A stretch of 64,000 nucleotides of DNA from Macrotrachela quadricornifera (GCA_022393335.1 JAJEKB010021337.1:2112179-2176178); one strand, 5' to 3'; counted from the first letter of the stretch, positions 24,801 through 33,168 are shown. Translations and numbers: made by a program. The notes: a model not told the origin generated them from the sequence alone.

Positions 24801-27168
24801 CAAAAAGTTTTTTACTACTAAAATTCAAAGCCAAGAGAGAAGTACTACATTTGAATACTGATGTTATATGTAGTCTTTGAATGAATAATTGTGGTATTTT
24901 ACTTGCATTGTGATATTAAGCATGTTAAGAGTTCGATTTGTTCTGAAATAGTTTACATTGTGAAATTATCTCTCTACATTAAAATATCATGTTAATAGAT
25001 AGAATTCACGTTTCTCGTTGTATTGGCGTGCAAATAATATAATTCTGATGCAAAGAAAATGTGCAACGAACATATTGGAAAACCAAACATTTTCATAAGA
25101 AACGTTTTCATATTTTGGAGATGATAAACAAAATTCTTTATTCTTATGGGGACCTAGTTCGAAATAGGAACTATGTACTAGTGAAAAAAGAAAAATTTTG
25201 TTTTTTGTATCTGTCCCGCAAACCTTGAAGTACGAACAGACACAAGGAGAGTCATTTTAAAGTAATTGTGCATACAAAGCTGCGATAAAATGTCTGAAGT
25301 ATTATATGATCATATTATAAACATTATTTTTTTTTGGTCTCTTTCATATTTATAGTGTGAAACAATTTCTCAGTCAACCCGTTAAAGTAGAGTACAATAA
25401 AATTATTAATTATTTCGAACAGATGTAGTCGAACTGCAGCAGATTGCTCAAAACGTATGACCATCCACTAAATATGTTGTTTAACATCAGCAGACTATAA
25501 AAAAATGCAGTTTTCGGACATTTCCTACTTTTCTCAATAAAATATAGGTGAAATAGGAATTTTAATCAAAATATAGGACAATATAAAGGTTTTTCAAAAA
25601 TGTAGGTATTATACTATGGAGATATAAATGTAATTTTCTTAATTTATAGGTGGCAGGTTCCGATCCAGAAACTGAAATCGGTCATTATGAAAGTATCTTG
25701 TTCTCTCTAATGGAATGTGTTAGTAGAAACCAGTATGATGAACAGGCTACAAAGAAAGTTAGAGACGATTTGAGTAGTTGCTTCATTGATTGTAAGAGCA
25801 AATATGAAAGCGCCAAGGCAAAACTTGAACAGTACAAAAAAGCTCTTCCAGAAAAATTCTCAAAAATCCAGAAACAGATTGATCTGTATCAGGAACAACT
25901 AATAGATGTTAACAAGAAAGAAGCTGATGTCAATAGCAAAGTTGGACACCACGGAGGTAGTCTCATTCAGTGCTTGGTTGCAATTCGAACGTTTACAAGA
26001 AGCCTCAGAAATGGAGCTACTGCATATTCACCGATTATTTCCATCCTTCGTGGTAAGTAAGCTGGATTTGTTTTTGCAACTTATTCACTCTTAAAGATTT
26101 CCGTGATGTAAGAAACTGGCCGAAAAGATTTCCGAACTTTCGAAAACCTTTTGAGAGTTTTGGAAGGTAAAAAACGGACTTCCGAACTATTCGGAAACTC
26201 TTAAACACCTTCTGATAATAACAAATTCGGAAACCGACAAGAGTTTCCGATATTCAGAGACAGATCAGTTACTCGAAAACTTTTTGAGGGTTTCCAAATA
26301 GCTCGAAAACTCATTTTGAGAAATACGATCTGAAAGAGAGTGTGAAAGTGTTTACGGGTAGACATTTAAACCTTCTCTCCCCTTCCCAACAGACGGGACA
26401 GACATTAGAGCAAGATTCACCCGCCCCCCCGCCACCCCCCCCCCCCCCCCCCCCCCCCCCCCGTGACACACCGAGACCGACGGGCTAGGGTAGTGTCATA
26501 GATCGTCACGGATAAAATACTATAATTCGTCATAGATCGAGATACATGGCATTTTGAGGCTGTTATACAACATGAAAGATGCAGTCCAGAGCCTGTCACG
26601 TATGGAGGCATGCGTCTTCAAGGACTATCGGAGGTCATGTACAAACTAAATCTAGTTAAAATATCTTTGGAGTATTTCTTTGTTCAAATTCGATGTTGCA
26701 AATTAAGGAATAATAATCAAGTATATACGAATATACATCAAACACGGCTTTGAAGTAATTAGTAAGAATAGATACATCGCGTTTCACATTTTTAATCCTG
26801 TCAAGGGTTGCACTAACAACGTTTTTACCCTCTAAACACTGAAATGATTTTCGAGCTGGTTTTCGAGAAAAAATTGGGCTCCCAAAAGCTCGGAAACATT
26901 TTTGATCAGTTTCATGCAATACGGAAATTTTTAAAAGTATTGTACTATGTCGGCTGAATGTGTCCTGTAAATTGTTTCTGCTATTTAAGCCGCGAAAGCA
27001 TCCGTCAGCACAGCAATTGCTCTGCTTCAGAGTCCAGAGCCTGCTAATATTATCGTTGCTGGAAACTGCCTGTTACATGAAGCTAAATTTCTTTCAAAGT
27101 ATTATTCTGTTGCAAGTCAATCTATAGAATCTTCTGCAGAATACAACGCGCTGGCTAACGCAATTTAG
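3836..27168 (+). CDS. Unrecognised 459-residue helical/coiled-coil protein; six exons, transposon-filled introns
   Basis: Proposed exons: 3836-4099, 15148-15280, 15330-15584, 23983-24128, 25650-26052 and 26990-27168. They sum to 1380 nt (459 codons plus stop) and the codon phase agrees at every junction. The ATG lies two bases after an acceptor (ATTTTTAG), as expected for a trans-spliced or 5'UTR-spliced start. Donors include GTAAGT after exon 1 and GTAAGT after exon 5; the exon-4 donor GTTTGT is the weakest call, since reading through it reaches TAG at 24194. The N-terminus is Ser/Asp-rich; the rest is Gln/Glu/Lys/Ala/Leu-rich, predicted mostly helical, with coiled-coil-like stretches in exons 3-5. 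There is no signal peptide or catalytic motif, and no family is recognised. Introns are 11048, 49, 8398, 1521 and 937 bp; the long ones are full of mobile elements, and the short one shows the normal size here. Eleven in-frame codons follow the TAG, so the C-terminus may be truncated. The gene may be silent. Confidence 0.6.
4318..4900. mobile_element. 583-bp inverted-repeat element rich in GTGTCG/CGACAC words
   Basis: The left end CACACTAAATAAAAATGTG is mirrored at the right end (inward CACACTAAAATAAAATGTG). Both subterminal zones are dense in CGACACA/TGTGTCG words, about 6-8 copies on each side. No internal coding. I could not find a convincing target duplication beyond 2 bp, so the superfamily is left open. 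It lies in intron 1 of the helical-protein gene, about 220 bp after the exon-1 donor. Confidence 0.65.
5300..5890. repeat. Repeated TGTGGAACTCAC modules and GC-rich block
   Basis: The word TTGTGGAACTCAC followed by an A-rich stretch and GTGAGTGTAAGTTT occurs at about 5319-5360 and 5450-5500, and a reversed relative lies near 6310. Between them are a poly-C run, CTTACAGACAG words and, at 5830-5880, GTCCCGC-rich sequence. It looks like overlapping degenerate transposon ends. No gene is supported; the short ORFs here overlap on both strands and match nothing. Confidence 0.4.
5896..6124. repeat. Telomere-like interstitial tandem repeat (CCCTCA/CCCCACA)
   Basis: An array of CCCTCACCCTCACCCCACA-type units; on the minus strand it reads as mixtures of TGAGGG and TGTGGGG. 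The published telomere repeat of the bdelloid Adineta vaga is TGTGGG, so this looks like a variant telomeric tract, now internal. Units on the left edge (5896-5980) are more degenerate (CACTCGCTCACC) than the rest. A 10-N gap at 6029-6038 shows that the assembler did not resolve its true length. Confidence 0.6.
6029..6038. other. Assembly gap (10 N)
   Basis: Ten undetermined bases inside the telomere-like array; repeat copy number is therefore unknown. Confidence 1.
6811..7223 (+). repeat. Repeat family R1, copy A
   Basis: One of four copies of a family. One end reads GTTAGCGCAATCCC followed by ATTAAAATGTGAAACACGAT; the other ends in CTTTCAGATCGTGTTTCACA. The inner part is filled with degenerate CGGTCTGTGACG words. 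The two ends share the inverted word TGTGAAACACGAT, so this is probably a small non-autonomous element. Other copies are near 12360, 23139 and 26310. No coding capacity. Confidence 0.6.
7224..8440. other. Spacer with a lone hAT-like end and other degenerate repeats
   Basis: CAGAGGTGGGACCGCTC at 7421 resembles a hAT terminus and is followed by GGTACCGA/ACCGGTAA words to about 7640, but no matching right end was found. From about 8000 the sequence is rich in AATCGATTA/ATAATCGATT words, suggesting another degenerate element. No gene. Confidence 0.4.
8440..8935. repeat. Satellite-like tandem repeat, about 110-bp period, four copies
   Basis: Four diverged copies, with their AAACATA-TAAAATAGAA segments starting near 8500, 8612, 8723 and 8835, spaced about 110 bp. 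Each continues with ATAATGCATTGA and, further on, AAAATCTAAAATAAAAGAAAC. The ORF readable on the minus strand across it is internally repetitive for this reason and is not a gene. Confidence 0.75.
9345..11092. mobile_element. hAT-like element, 1748 bp, with CAGGAG subterminal repeats
   Basis: Ends are CAGGGTTGCCAAA on the left and the inverse TTTGGCAACCCTG on the right. The flanking octamers GCTACTAC (9337-9344) and ACTACTAC (11093-11100) match at 7 of 8 positions. CAGGAG/CTCCTG words cluster within about 150 bp of each end (9390-9480 and 10985-11070). Inside I find only short ORFs with no transposase similarity, so it appears non-autonomous. Confidence 0.8.
11801..13075. mobile_element. TA-flanked element with ~385-bp terminal inverted repeats, containing an R1 copy
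   Basis: The left end CAGGATGTTATAAAACCTTT is mirrored on the right (inward CAAGGTGTTACAAGACCTTT). TA dinucleotides sit directly outside (11799-11800, 13076-13077), as for Tc1/mariner-like insertions. The inverted arms run about 11801-12190 and 12690-13075. The centre holds a copy of repeat family R1 (about 12360-12672), which looks like a nested insertion. ORFs in the arms are mirror images of one another and are not genes. Confidence 0.8.
12360..12672 (+). repeat. Repeat family R1, copy B (nested)
   Basis: Starts with TTTTAGTGCAATCCC and AAATGTGAAATACGAC, ends with CTTTCAAATCGTGTTTCACA, and carries CGGTTACGGTCTGTGAC words inside. It is in the same orientation as copy A and is flanked by both arms of the 11801-13075 element, so it is younger than that element. 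Confidence 0.6.
13414..14042. repeat. Near-perfect inverted repeat: two 282-bp arms, 65-bp spacer
   Basis: Positions 13414-13695 and 13761-14042 are reverse complements with only a few mismatches (for example in the CGATCG/CGACCG and CGTATCC/CATATCC words). The near identity suggests a recent origin or arm-to-arm gene conversion. Each arm contains the same open frame of about 75 codons pointing toward the outside or centre, with no recognisable similarity; this is probably a by-product. No TA or 8-bp target duplication is evident at the arm ends. It lies in intron 1 of the helical-protein gene, so a transcript would fold into a long hairpin. Confidence 0.9.
14260..14640. repeat. CGGGAT/ATCCCG-rich degenerate element
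   Basis: Clustered CGGGA, TCCCG and GGAATCGGGA words in both orientations, resembling subterminal regions of the hAT-like elements nearby. Ends are not clear. A 133-codon minus-strand frame across it is low in complexity and has no recognisable similarity, so it is not called as a gene. Confidence 0.4.
15585..16533. other. Intron sequence without recognised features
   Basis: Follows the exon-3 donor of the helical-protein gene. AT-rich; no ORF or repeat that I can support before the hAT transposase remnant begins. Confidence 0.5.
16534..19089 (-). pseudogene. Decayed hAT transposase (DUF4371 / ZMYM1-like class)
   Basis: Read on the minus strand, the parts come in the expected order. An acidic N-terminus starts with ATG at 19089. 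A TTF-type zinc-finger-like part (GVFCRYCVLSG) lies near 18600, followed by the DUF4371/RNase-H-like core (SIIADETTDI near 18060, IHCASHSLDL near 17690). The hAT C-terminal dimerisation domain (AERSFSVLQLVKTFLR) lies at about 16640-16720, ending at TAA/TGA near 16534. The frame is broken by several stops (for example 18225, 18021 and two within the zinc-finger part) and by frameshifts, so no intact transposase can be made. It lies in intron 3 of the helical-protein gene in opposite orientation. Intact ends of this element were not identified; the nearby non-autonomous hAT-like elements have different termini. Confidence 0.85.
19209..20990. mobile_element. Long-inverted-repeat element, ~1.78 kb, carrying CTCTTTCTCGTAGAGAAGAG repeats
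   Basis: Arms of about 220-230 bp (19209-19440 and 20770-20990) are inverted copies; outermost words are CAGTCGTGTTGATACT and its complement. Between them are units combining CTCTTTCTCGTAGAGAAGAG, TTGATTGCTTGCTTG runs, TGTCCGCA-GGTCAAAAAAACAT and GACCGAAGGGTAATC, e.g. at 19610-19700, 20060-20150, 20245-20340 and 20460-20520. The same units form the large palindrome at 43.4-45.4 kb, so both belong to one family. The short ORFs here are translations of the repeats. A target duplication was not established. Confidence 0.65.
21120..21236. mobile_element. Small MITE-like inverted repeat, about 115 bp
   Basis: TATACATACAAAGTCATAG with a following A-run is mirrored by CTAGTACGTCTTTGTATATA; the arms are about 35-45 bp with a short centre. 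No coding. Confidence 0.5.
21237..22250. other. Intron sequence, nothing recognised
   Basis: AT-rich with no supported ORF, repeat or site; part of the third long intron of the helical-protein gene. Confidence 0.5.
22280..23030. repeat. Degenerate short tandem repeat (GAAGTCTYNTGAA type)
   Basis: Dozens of diverged copies of GAAGTCT/AAGACTT and GTGAAGT words at 10-14 bp spacing, first in mixed orientation (22300-22620) and then mostly as TGAAGTCT (22660-22830). The 70-codon frame across part of it is repeat-derived. Confidence 0.6.
23139..23929 (-). repeat. Repeat family R1, copy C (inverted, ~790 bp)
   Basis: Begins with TGTGAAACACGATCTGAAAG and ends with CATATTTTTAATCCTGCAGAGATTGCGCTGAA, the complement of the other R1 end. 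It has GTGACAGAC words near the start and extra unrelated AT-rich sequence in the middle, so it probably carries an insertion. It ends about 50 bp before exon 4 of the helical-protein gene. Confidence 0.5.
24197..24214. repeat. Poly-C run
   Basis: About 18 consecutive C directly after a TAG in frame with exon 4. The length is error-prone in sequencing and slips easily. Confidence 0.8.
24355..25260. mobile_element. Fold-back element with ~290-bp diverged arms
   Basis: Left arm about 24360-24660 (TGTCTTTCGTA, then AACAAAATTTTTCTTTTTTC and ACATGATATTTCA) is mirrored by the right arm about 24960-25255 (its complement ending TACGAACAGACACAAGG). The arms have diverged visibly, so it is older than the 13.4-14.0 kb hairpin. 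The ~300-bp centre has no gene. It lies in intron 4 of the helical-protein gene. The target duplication is unclear. Confidence 0.65.
26310..26815 (-). repeat. Repeat family R1, copy D (inverted), with poly-C run
   Basis: Starts with GAAATACGATCTGAAAGAGAG and ends with GTTTCACATTTTTAATCCTG followed by TCAAGGGTTGCACTAAC. CGTGACA/ACGGGACAGAC words fill the middle. A C-run of more than 20 bases at about 26435-26462 lies inside and gives a spurious poly-Gly frame on the minus strand. The copy lies entirely within intron 5 of the helical-protein gene. Confidence 0.6.
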
Positions 27169-27204
27169 TTCGAAGCTATTAAAGCAAGTCAGACAATACA
27201 TTAA

Positions 27205-28054
27205 TTGGAAGATAAATGGACCTGTCTGGTAACAAATAGATAAGTTTACTTTCCTGATCTAACTTGCTTTTTAGTACTGAATCAAGTCACAAAATTTTCA
27301 AATTTAGAAATGTGCTTAATAAGATAATAAATGAAAACGCAGGTTTAATTGTTGTTGACGCACTTTGTGTTATTTATTTAAAAATATAACATTCATGAGG
27401 ACTTTGTATAAATGTTTAACTCTTTGAGCCCCGAATTTTTCTGCTAAAGGAAAATTTAATGAAATTTAGTATAAACTATCTAAATGACATTAAGACGCAC
27501 ATAGATAAACTAGCGATGTCTTGTCTATACTACACAGGTGCTTTTTTCTGTACAGTATTTGCATTTTAACCTTTGTCCAATAATAGACAATTGGACACTT
27601 TGCATTATATATATACAGATAGATCTTATGGCTTTGAAAATAAAAAGTTTATTAAGGAAAAAATGGAATCTATATTAAATAATGATGAAAAGAAAAAAGT
27701 GTAGAAAGGTTTGAATTCTGTCAAAACATCAAATGGATGTAGATTATTAATTCCTATTTATCGAAAATCAAACATACATACACCTATGTCCAGATAACCA
27801 TGCAAGGTGTGGAGGTATGGATTATGTCTATCACACTTATCGCTTACCATCACCTCCACTTACCAGGTAATTGATAAGTGTTTCGATGATCAAAAAAATT
27901 TGCAATATAACATTGATAAATGATTTTTTTAACTATTGATTATTTCTTCTTGCGAGGTAATCCGAGATGGCGAAGTATTCGAAATACTCGTAGTCGAATA
28001 CTCCAGAGAGAAAAATTTTAGAAGAATTTGTTTCTTTATTTGATAAAGCTACTG
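27205..28054. other. Intergenic spacer, nothing recognised
   Basis: AT-rich sequence after the helical-protein gene. No ORF of note; a microsatellite-like TATATATA stretch near 27606. No strong polyadenylation context identified. Confidence 0.5.
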
Positions 28055-28056
28055 TA

Positions 28057-29024
28057 CCGGGTGTTCCAAAAGTTTTGCAACATTTTGTATTTTGCATATA
28101 TCTCGGCATAAGTAAATAATAGAACCTTGATTTTTTTTAAAAGATGCGGCTTGAAAAGCTCTACAAAAATGGTAATAATAAACTCTAATTGACTCGCATC
28201 AATGGTCTCTTCCGTATTCGAAAAAGTAGATCTATATGTCAGTGGTTTGTCCCACTGCTATATTTACACCATTTAATAAAGTTTTACGATAGTTTGAAAA
28301 GTCTTTACTTACTATTGCTTATTGAGATAATAGATTCATTTTATATAAATAAAGTGCGCATTAGTGCCCTCTATTACTCTAGTTGGACAATATTTTTTTA
28401 CTTTGTTTCACTTGATTTTGAAATGGTGAAAAGTCACAATTTACGAGATGTAGCTTTGGCTTATTATAAGAATGGAAAAAAGCTCCAGAAATTGCGAACG
28501 CATTGGTAAATAAGTTTCATCGAAGTACTATTCATCGTTGGTTACGTCAGTATAAAAAATCTGGATCAATTAATGTTAAACCATAATCAAGATGACGAAG
28601 AATTGGTCGTACAAAAAACCTCACCAACCAGGTGAAAAAAAGACTTGATTCTAACATTTGTCGAAAAAATTTACAAAAAATGGCTACAGATTTTAAAAGT
28701 AGTATTTCAACAATAAACGAGTGCTCAATATTGATTTAAATAACAGCTGTTATCGAAAAGTTAATGTTCAAAAGCGGAAGGAAGAGCAAAAACCAATACG
28801 AAAAATCTGTTATCTATACAGCAGTGGGACAAATCACTGACATATAGATCTACCTTTTCGAATATGGAAAAGACCATTGATGCGAGTCAATTAGAGTTTA
28901 TTATTACCATTTTTGTAGAGCTTTTCAAGGTGCATCTTATAAGAAAAAGATCAAGATTGTATCATTTACTTATGCTGAAATATATGTAAAATACAAAATG
29001 TTACAAAACTGTTGGAACACCCGG
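28057..29024 (+). mobile_element. Tc1/mariner-like element with ~210-bp TIRs and transposase remnant
   Basis: The left end CCGGGTGTTCCAAAAGTTTT is mirrored on the right (complement AAACTGTTGGAACACCCGG), and TA lies on both sides (28055-28056, 29025-29026). The arms run about 28057-28266 and 28815-29024. Between them, on the plus strand, is a broken DNA-binding half of a Tc1/mariner-type transposase. It has an HTH-like LRDVALAYYKNGKKL near 28437, then STIHRWLRQYKKSGSI near 28520 in a shifted frame, and a second HTH-like part with stops to about 28790. The catalytic DDE half is missing. It is a decayed non-autonomous copy. Confidence 0.8.
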
Positions 29025-29600
29025 TATATGAATAATTGTAACATGTTTTGTTGATTTTTAATAAAACTAGTCCGAGAAATTTTTGAATGCACCGTGTAGA
29101 TATTATTATAGTTCAGAGAGTTAATTTAATCAAGTAATAAAACGTAAATGATTATTATATAATAGTATTGATTTAAGTTCTGTTTTACATATGAATTTTT
29201 GGTTGAATCCGATGTTGTCTTTGAAAAAATAAAGACCGAATATTATTACGAAAAACCTTTAATACAATAATATATGTATAAAATGAAAAACAATGTATAC
29301 TAAAACCAAATAATATCAAAATATTTGTTACCAAATCTTCTTGAGCCATTCTAATTGAATTTTTTGGTATATCTTTCGTATAAAATAAATAAATTCGTCT
29401 TATAACATACGCTACTGTTGGTAAAAGAACAAACACTATTTGTACAAATAATATACGAGTTAAAGAATGTTCTATAGATGAATATCGTCTTAGTTGATTC
29501 CTAACATTCCACCATGTAAGAAATGATGAAATAAATAAAATAATCATTGGAACTGAGCTATATATGATAAGAGCATTATAAGCATTGTATGTTGCAGCTA

Positions 29601-30646
29601 CCCAGGTCAAACAATCCGGCAAGGAACCTGCCGGTTCCGCGGTACTACGGAGTTTTCACGGAAGCAGTATTCCGGTCGGATTTTCTTGGATTTTTCCGCT
29701 TTCTTTCCGCCAATATCCTACCGTAAACGCGGGGGGAATTTACTGGTAAAATTTTCGAAACTTTCCTTTCCAAATCCTTATCCAGGATCCGCAAAGGAAA
29801 CTTCCGGATTCCACCTGACTTTATGCGGATTTCTCGTTCAGGTTCCGAAATCCTTCCTGCCACCGTTTCCCATATAATTCCGTTCCATTTCGATCCAAAA
29901 CTCGACCCCAAGACAAAGAATCTGAGAAAGAAACGGCAGGAAAATTTCGCTCAATTTCCAATATGATCCGACAATCGGGTTTAATATGCGTAGGTGGATT
30001 AGATAGACGTCCGCCGATACGATGTGCGTAGGCGGGTACATGCATATATATAGGGGTGTCATTTCAGTTAAACAGTCATTTGGTAGTTAAACACTTCACA
30101 AGTAAGTTGACCAAAGAAGACTTGCAAAGGTAAGCTGAAATCTAATCTTGAGATTGAGAATTCAGGTTTTGATCATCATACACATCATTAATACTCAACT
30201 AATTAGTAATTGACTAATTATTGGTTGACTAATTAGTACTCGACTAATTAGTACTCATCTTATGAGTACTCAACTAATTAGTACTCATCGTATTAGTACT
30301 CAAATGGGAGGGAAATACGCGGGAACCGGTGAGAACTCGCTGGGAAGTGACTCGATTCCTTCCGGTTCCTTTTGGATCCGGAAGCGGGAATTTTCGACCT
30401 CCGATATTCCGCGGTGGATCCAGTAAGGATCCGGCGATTTTCCATGTTAATCCTGTGAACGTATTTCGCCGGCCATATCGGGAAACGATCCGGTGATTTC
30501 CGTGCAGGAATACTGCTTCCTTTTCCATAGTTTTTTCCCGTGGGTTCGTGAAGGAAGTGCACGGGAAACCGCTGGAATGTGCTGGAAAAGTGTGTTGCTC
30601 CTCCAGGTTCCGGAACGGATCCGGAAGCCGGAAAGTTCGACCTGGG
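29601..30646. mobile_element. TA-flanked GC-rich element (CCCAGGTC family) in GPCR
   Basis: The left end CCCAGGTCAAACAATCCGG is mirrored on the right (inward CCCAGGTCGAACTTTCCGG). TA occurs at 29599-29600 and 30647-30648. Both ends carry dense GGATCCGG/CCGGTTCC words to about 300 bp inward; the middle (30130-30310) has repeated CTAATTAGTACTCA words. No transposase is visible. Its removal with one TA rejoins the GPCR frame between TM4 and TM5. Related right ends are at about 45970 and 63328. Confidence 0.85.
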
Positions 30647-30957
30647 TATTGGATTAATTATATCACATATTGTCATATTAATAAAATTAGTCACATGAGT
30701 ATAATAAATTAAACTCGGAATCATTAATCCAATTGAACAAATAATTATAAATAAACTAATAAATAATGCTCGTTGTCTTGTTATCCATTGATGATATCGA
30801 ATATTACATGTTATTAAATATTGATTTATAGATGCAACACATAGACCATATACAGCTACAGTTGCAGTACCAACTCCAATAAACCATCGTAATTTACAAA
30901 GAATAATATAATTAACAAGTGGATCATATCCAGTTATTCGATATATTAATTGAGGTA

Positions 30958-31942
30958 ACGGGTGTCCCATAATGAATGGCCCCCTCGGTATTTTGCATCT
31001 TTCTCCCTTATTTTCCCTCATAGAAAAAAAAGTTTTTTTATCAAAAGATTCCTCGTGAAATTCTCTACAAAACATATATATTTTTATTATCCTACATAAT
31101 CTCCATTATTTTGTGACATACGACACAATCGTTTTGTCCAATAAATACAACTTTCAAAGACAACATTTGTGTGAATCTTTTTTACAGCACATTTTAATTC
31201 TTCGATTATTGTTACTTTGAATATCATACTATTCAAAAAACAAAATATACCACAAGATGCAGCGTGAAACGTTCTACAATCTACAAACGAAAGTTCATTT
31301 CAATTGAATACTTTTTGTTTTCAAAAAAAACAAAACTCTGTGTGACCAAGATTTGTCGCTGCGAAAATCGATCGTACAGAATTTAGAGTTTTTTTGAACA
31401 TAAGAAGTATAGGAATGAAATTAACTGTAATTTATAAACTGTAGAGCTTTTCACGCTGCATCTTGTGGTATATTTTGTTTTCTTTAAAGAAAACGTATTC
31501 GGTGATAAAAAGATAAAATAAGAAAAAGGAATTCTCGTGTGTGTAACACAATGATTTTTTCACAACGGCACAAATCTTGGTCACACAGAGTTTTGTTTTT
31601 TTTGAGAACAAAAAGTATTCAATTGAAATGAACTTTCGTTTGTAGATTGTAGAGCTTTTCACGCTGCATCTCGTGGTATGTCTTGCTTTTTGAATAGTGT
31701 GACATTCAAAGCAATAATGATCAAAGATTTAAACGGTTGTGTTTGAAAGTTGTAATTCTTGGACAAATCGATTGTATCGTATGTCACAAAATAATGGAGA
31801 TTATGTAAGATAATAAAAATGGTCACGTTTTGTAGAGAATTTCACGAGGAATCTTTTGATAAAAAAACTTTTTTTTCTATGAGGGAAAATAAGGGAGAAA
31901 GATGCAAAATATTGAGGGGGCCATTCATTATGGGACACCCGT
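30958..31942. mobile_element. TA-flanked long-TIR element (mariner-like MITE) in GPCR
   Basis: The left end ACGGGTGTCCCATAATGAAT is mirrored at the right end. The arms are very similar for about 200 bp or more (30958-31160 and 31740-31942), and TA lies outside both ends (30956-30957, 31943-31944). The centre contains three copies of a short module (CACAAGATGCAGCGTGAAA-type) in both orientations. It has no transposase coding. Removal with one TA restores the GPCR frame at the end of TM2. The arms' high similarity suggests a recent insertion. Confidence 0.88.
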
Positions 31943-32165
31943 TAATAAACCAGTTAGAAGAGTTATTTCACTTCCAATAAATGAACATAATAAAAATATT
32001 GAAGTTGAAACTTTTTTAAATTGAGGAAGATAAATAAAGGCTAATATATTCATTGAATTCCCTATTATACCAAATATAAAAATAAATGAACCACCAAATG
32101 CCAAAATAATTCGAGATATTAAATAAATACGAGCTACTTCTTCTGATATATTCGACATTTTATGT

Positions 32166-33168
32166 CAAAATAATTTTTTTTCTATATTGTATTATTCTTT
32201 TATTCATACGCTAAAATGAATTGAAAATTCTCTCCAATTAAATTATATTTTAAATTTAATGTAACAAGTATTTACAGAAAAATTTATTATTTTTAGTCAG
32301 TCTAACGGAAAAAATATTCTTTAACTTTCGAGATAACAATTTTATAAAAAAAAATTCTTTTTTTTTTTTTGATTAACTAATTTTGCGAGAGTTTTCAAGA
32401 GTGTTATTTGTTTAGAATTAAAAAAGGTAGAATGAAAATAAATATGTTAGATTCTTTTTCCATTCATATATAGAAAAGTGCAAAATACTTTAAAGACTAA
32501 CAGTTTAGTTTTTATTTCCTCATTATCGCTTACTATACATAATTACAGGAATCGCAATGAAATGTGTTACAAAACTAGAAAGTCGCGAATTACAATTTTT
32601 ATTTTAATATTGCTCCTTTCGGGGTATCAGTGTAAAAGTGGATGCAAAAACCATGGCTAGTTAAATCATGGAAAACGACGAAAAAATTAGGAAAATTGTA
32701 CGAATGTGAGATCTGTACATAGTTTTGTTGATTTTACCACTAAACATATTAAAATTTATTTAGAATTAAACTTGTTTAACATTAAAAAGATGAAGAAAAA
32801 TATTTCTATCTGTATGAAATAAATAAGCATTTCATACGAACTTTTTAAGACTTTTATTTAAAGATGTTGGCAGACGTTTCTGATTGTTCTTCGTCACAAT
32901 GTGAATTCTATTAGTTGACTTTTTGACCAATGTAAGATTCTTTCTCTTGTTATCATGCTAACCGTTTATATCATTTTAAATTTTTTGTATATATTGTCAT
33001 TCATTTTTTCAGTAGAAATGAAGAATATTGATGATATTTCTATAAAATAATGATTATAATTAGAGTTTATAATGATAGATAAAATGTTTAGATCGATATG
33101 ATTCATTATCTTCTCATTTTGGTATTGCATTATAAAATGAAATAACAAAAAATATTCGTATATAGAAA
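32166..33168. other. AT-rich spacer, GPCR upstream region
   Basis: Mostly AT-rich non-coding sequence. The only item of note is a 32-codon frame at 32562-32660 (+) after an acceptor-like TTACAG. It reads as a short hydrophobic signal-like stretch followed by GYQCKSGCKNHG and a stop; it could be the first exon of a small secreted peptide or chance. Confidence 0.35.

Larger units (their letters stand above)
29185..32158 (-). pseudogene. Class A (rhodopsin-like) GPCR ORF interrupted by two mobile elements
   Basis: Three minus-strand pieces make one seven-helix receptor. 32158-31943 carries the N-terminus, TM1 with the GNSMN motif (family Asn in GN) and most of TM2. 30955-30647 carries TM3, an SINQY motif at the place of DRY, and TM4. 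29598-29185 carries TM5, TM6 and TM7. The breaks are exactly at elements 30958-31942 and 29601-30646. Leaving out each element with one copy of its TA leaves 939 nt, a continuous frame of 312 codons plus stop, a usual length for rotifer receptors of this kind. Intact, it would be an intronless plasma-membrane receptor; ligand unknown, and the non-canonical DRY and missing NPxxY are typical of lineage-specific families. As it stands it is disrupted. The ATG at 32158 is the first in frame. The elements are not spliceable introns by ordinary GT-AG rules. Confidence 0.8.

Noticed and set aside
26417..26611. Minus-strand frame with a poly-Gly segment
   Set aside because: Comes from the long C-run inside repeat R1.
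29645..30528. Arg/Pro/Ser-rich frames fused to GPCR segments
   Set aside because: They read into GC-rich subterminal repeats of the inserted element; the GPCR frame ends at the element boundaries.
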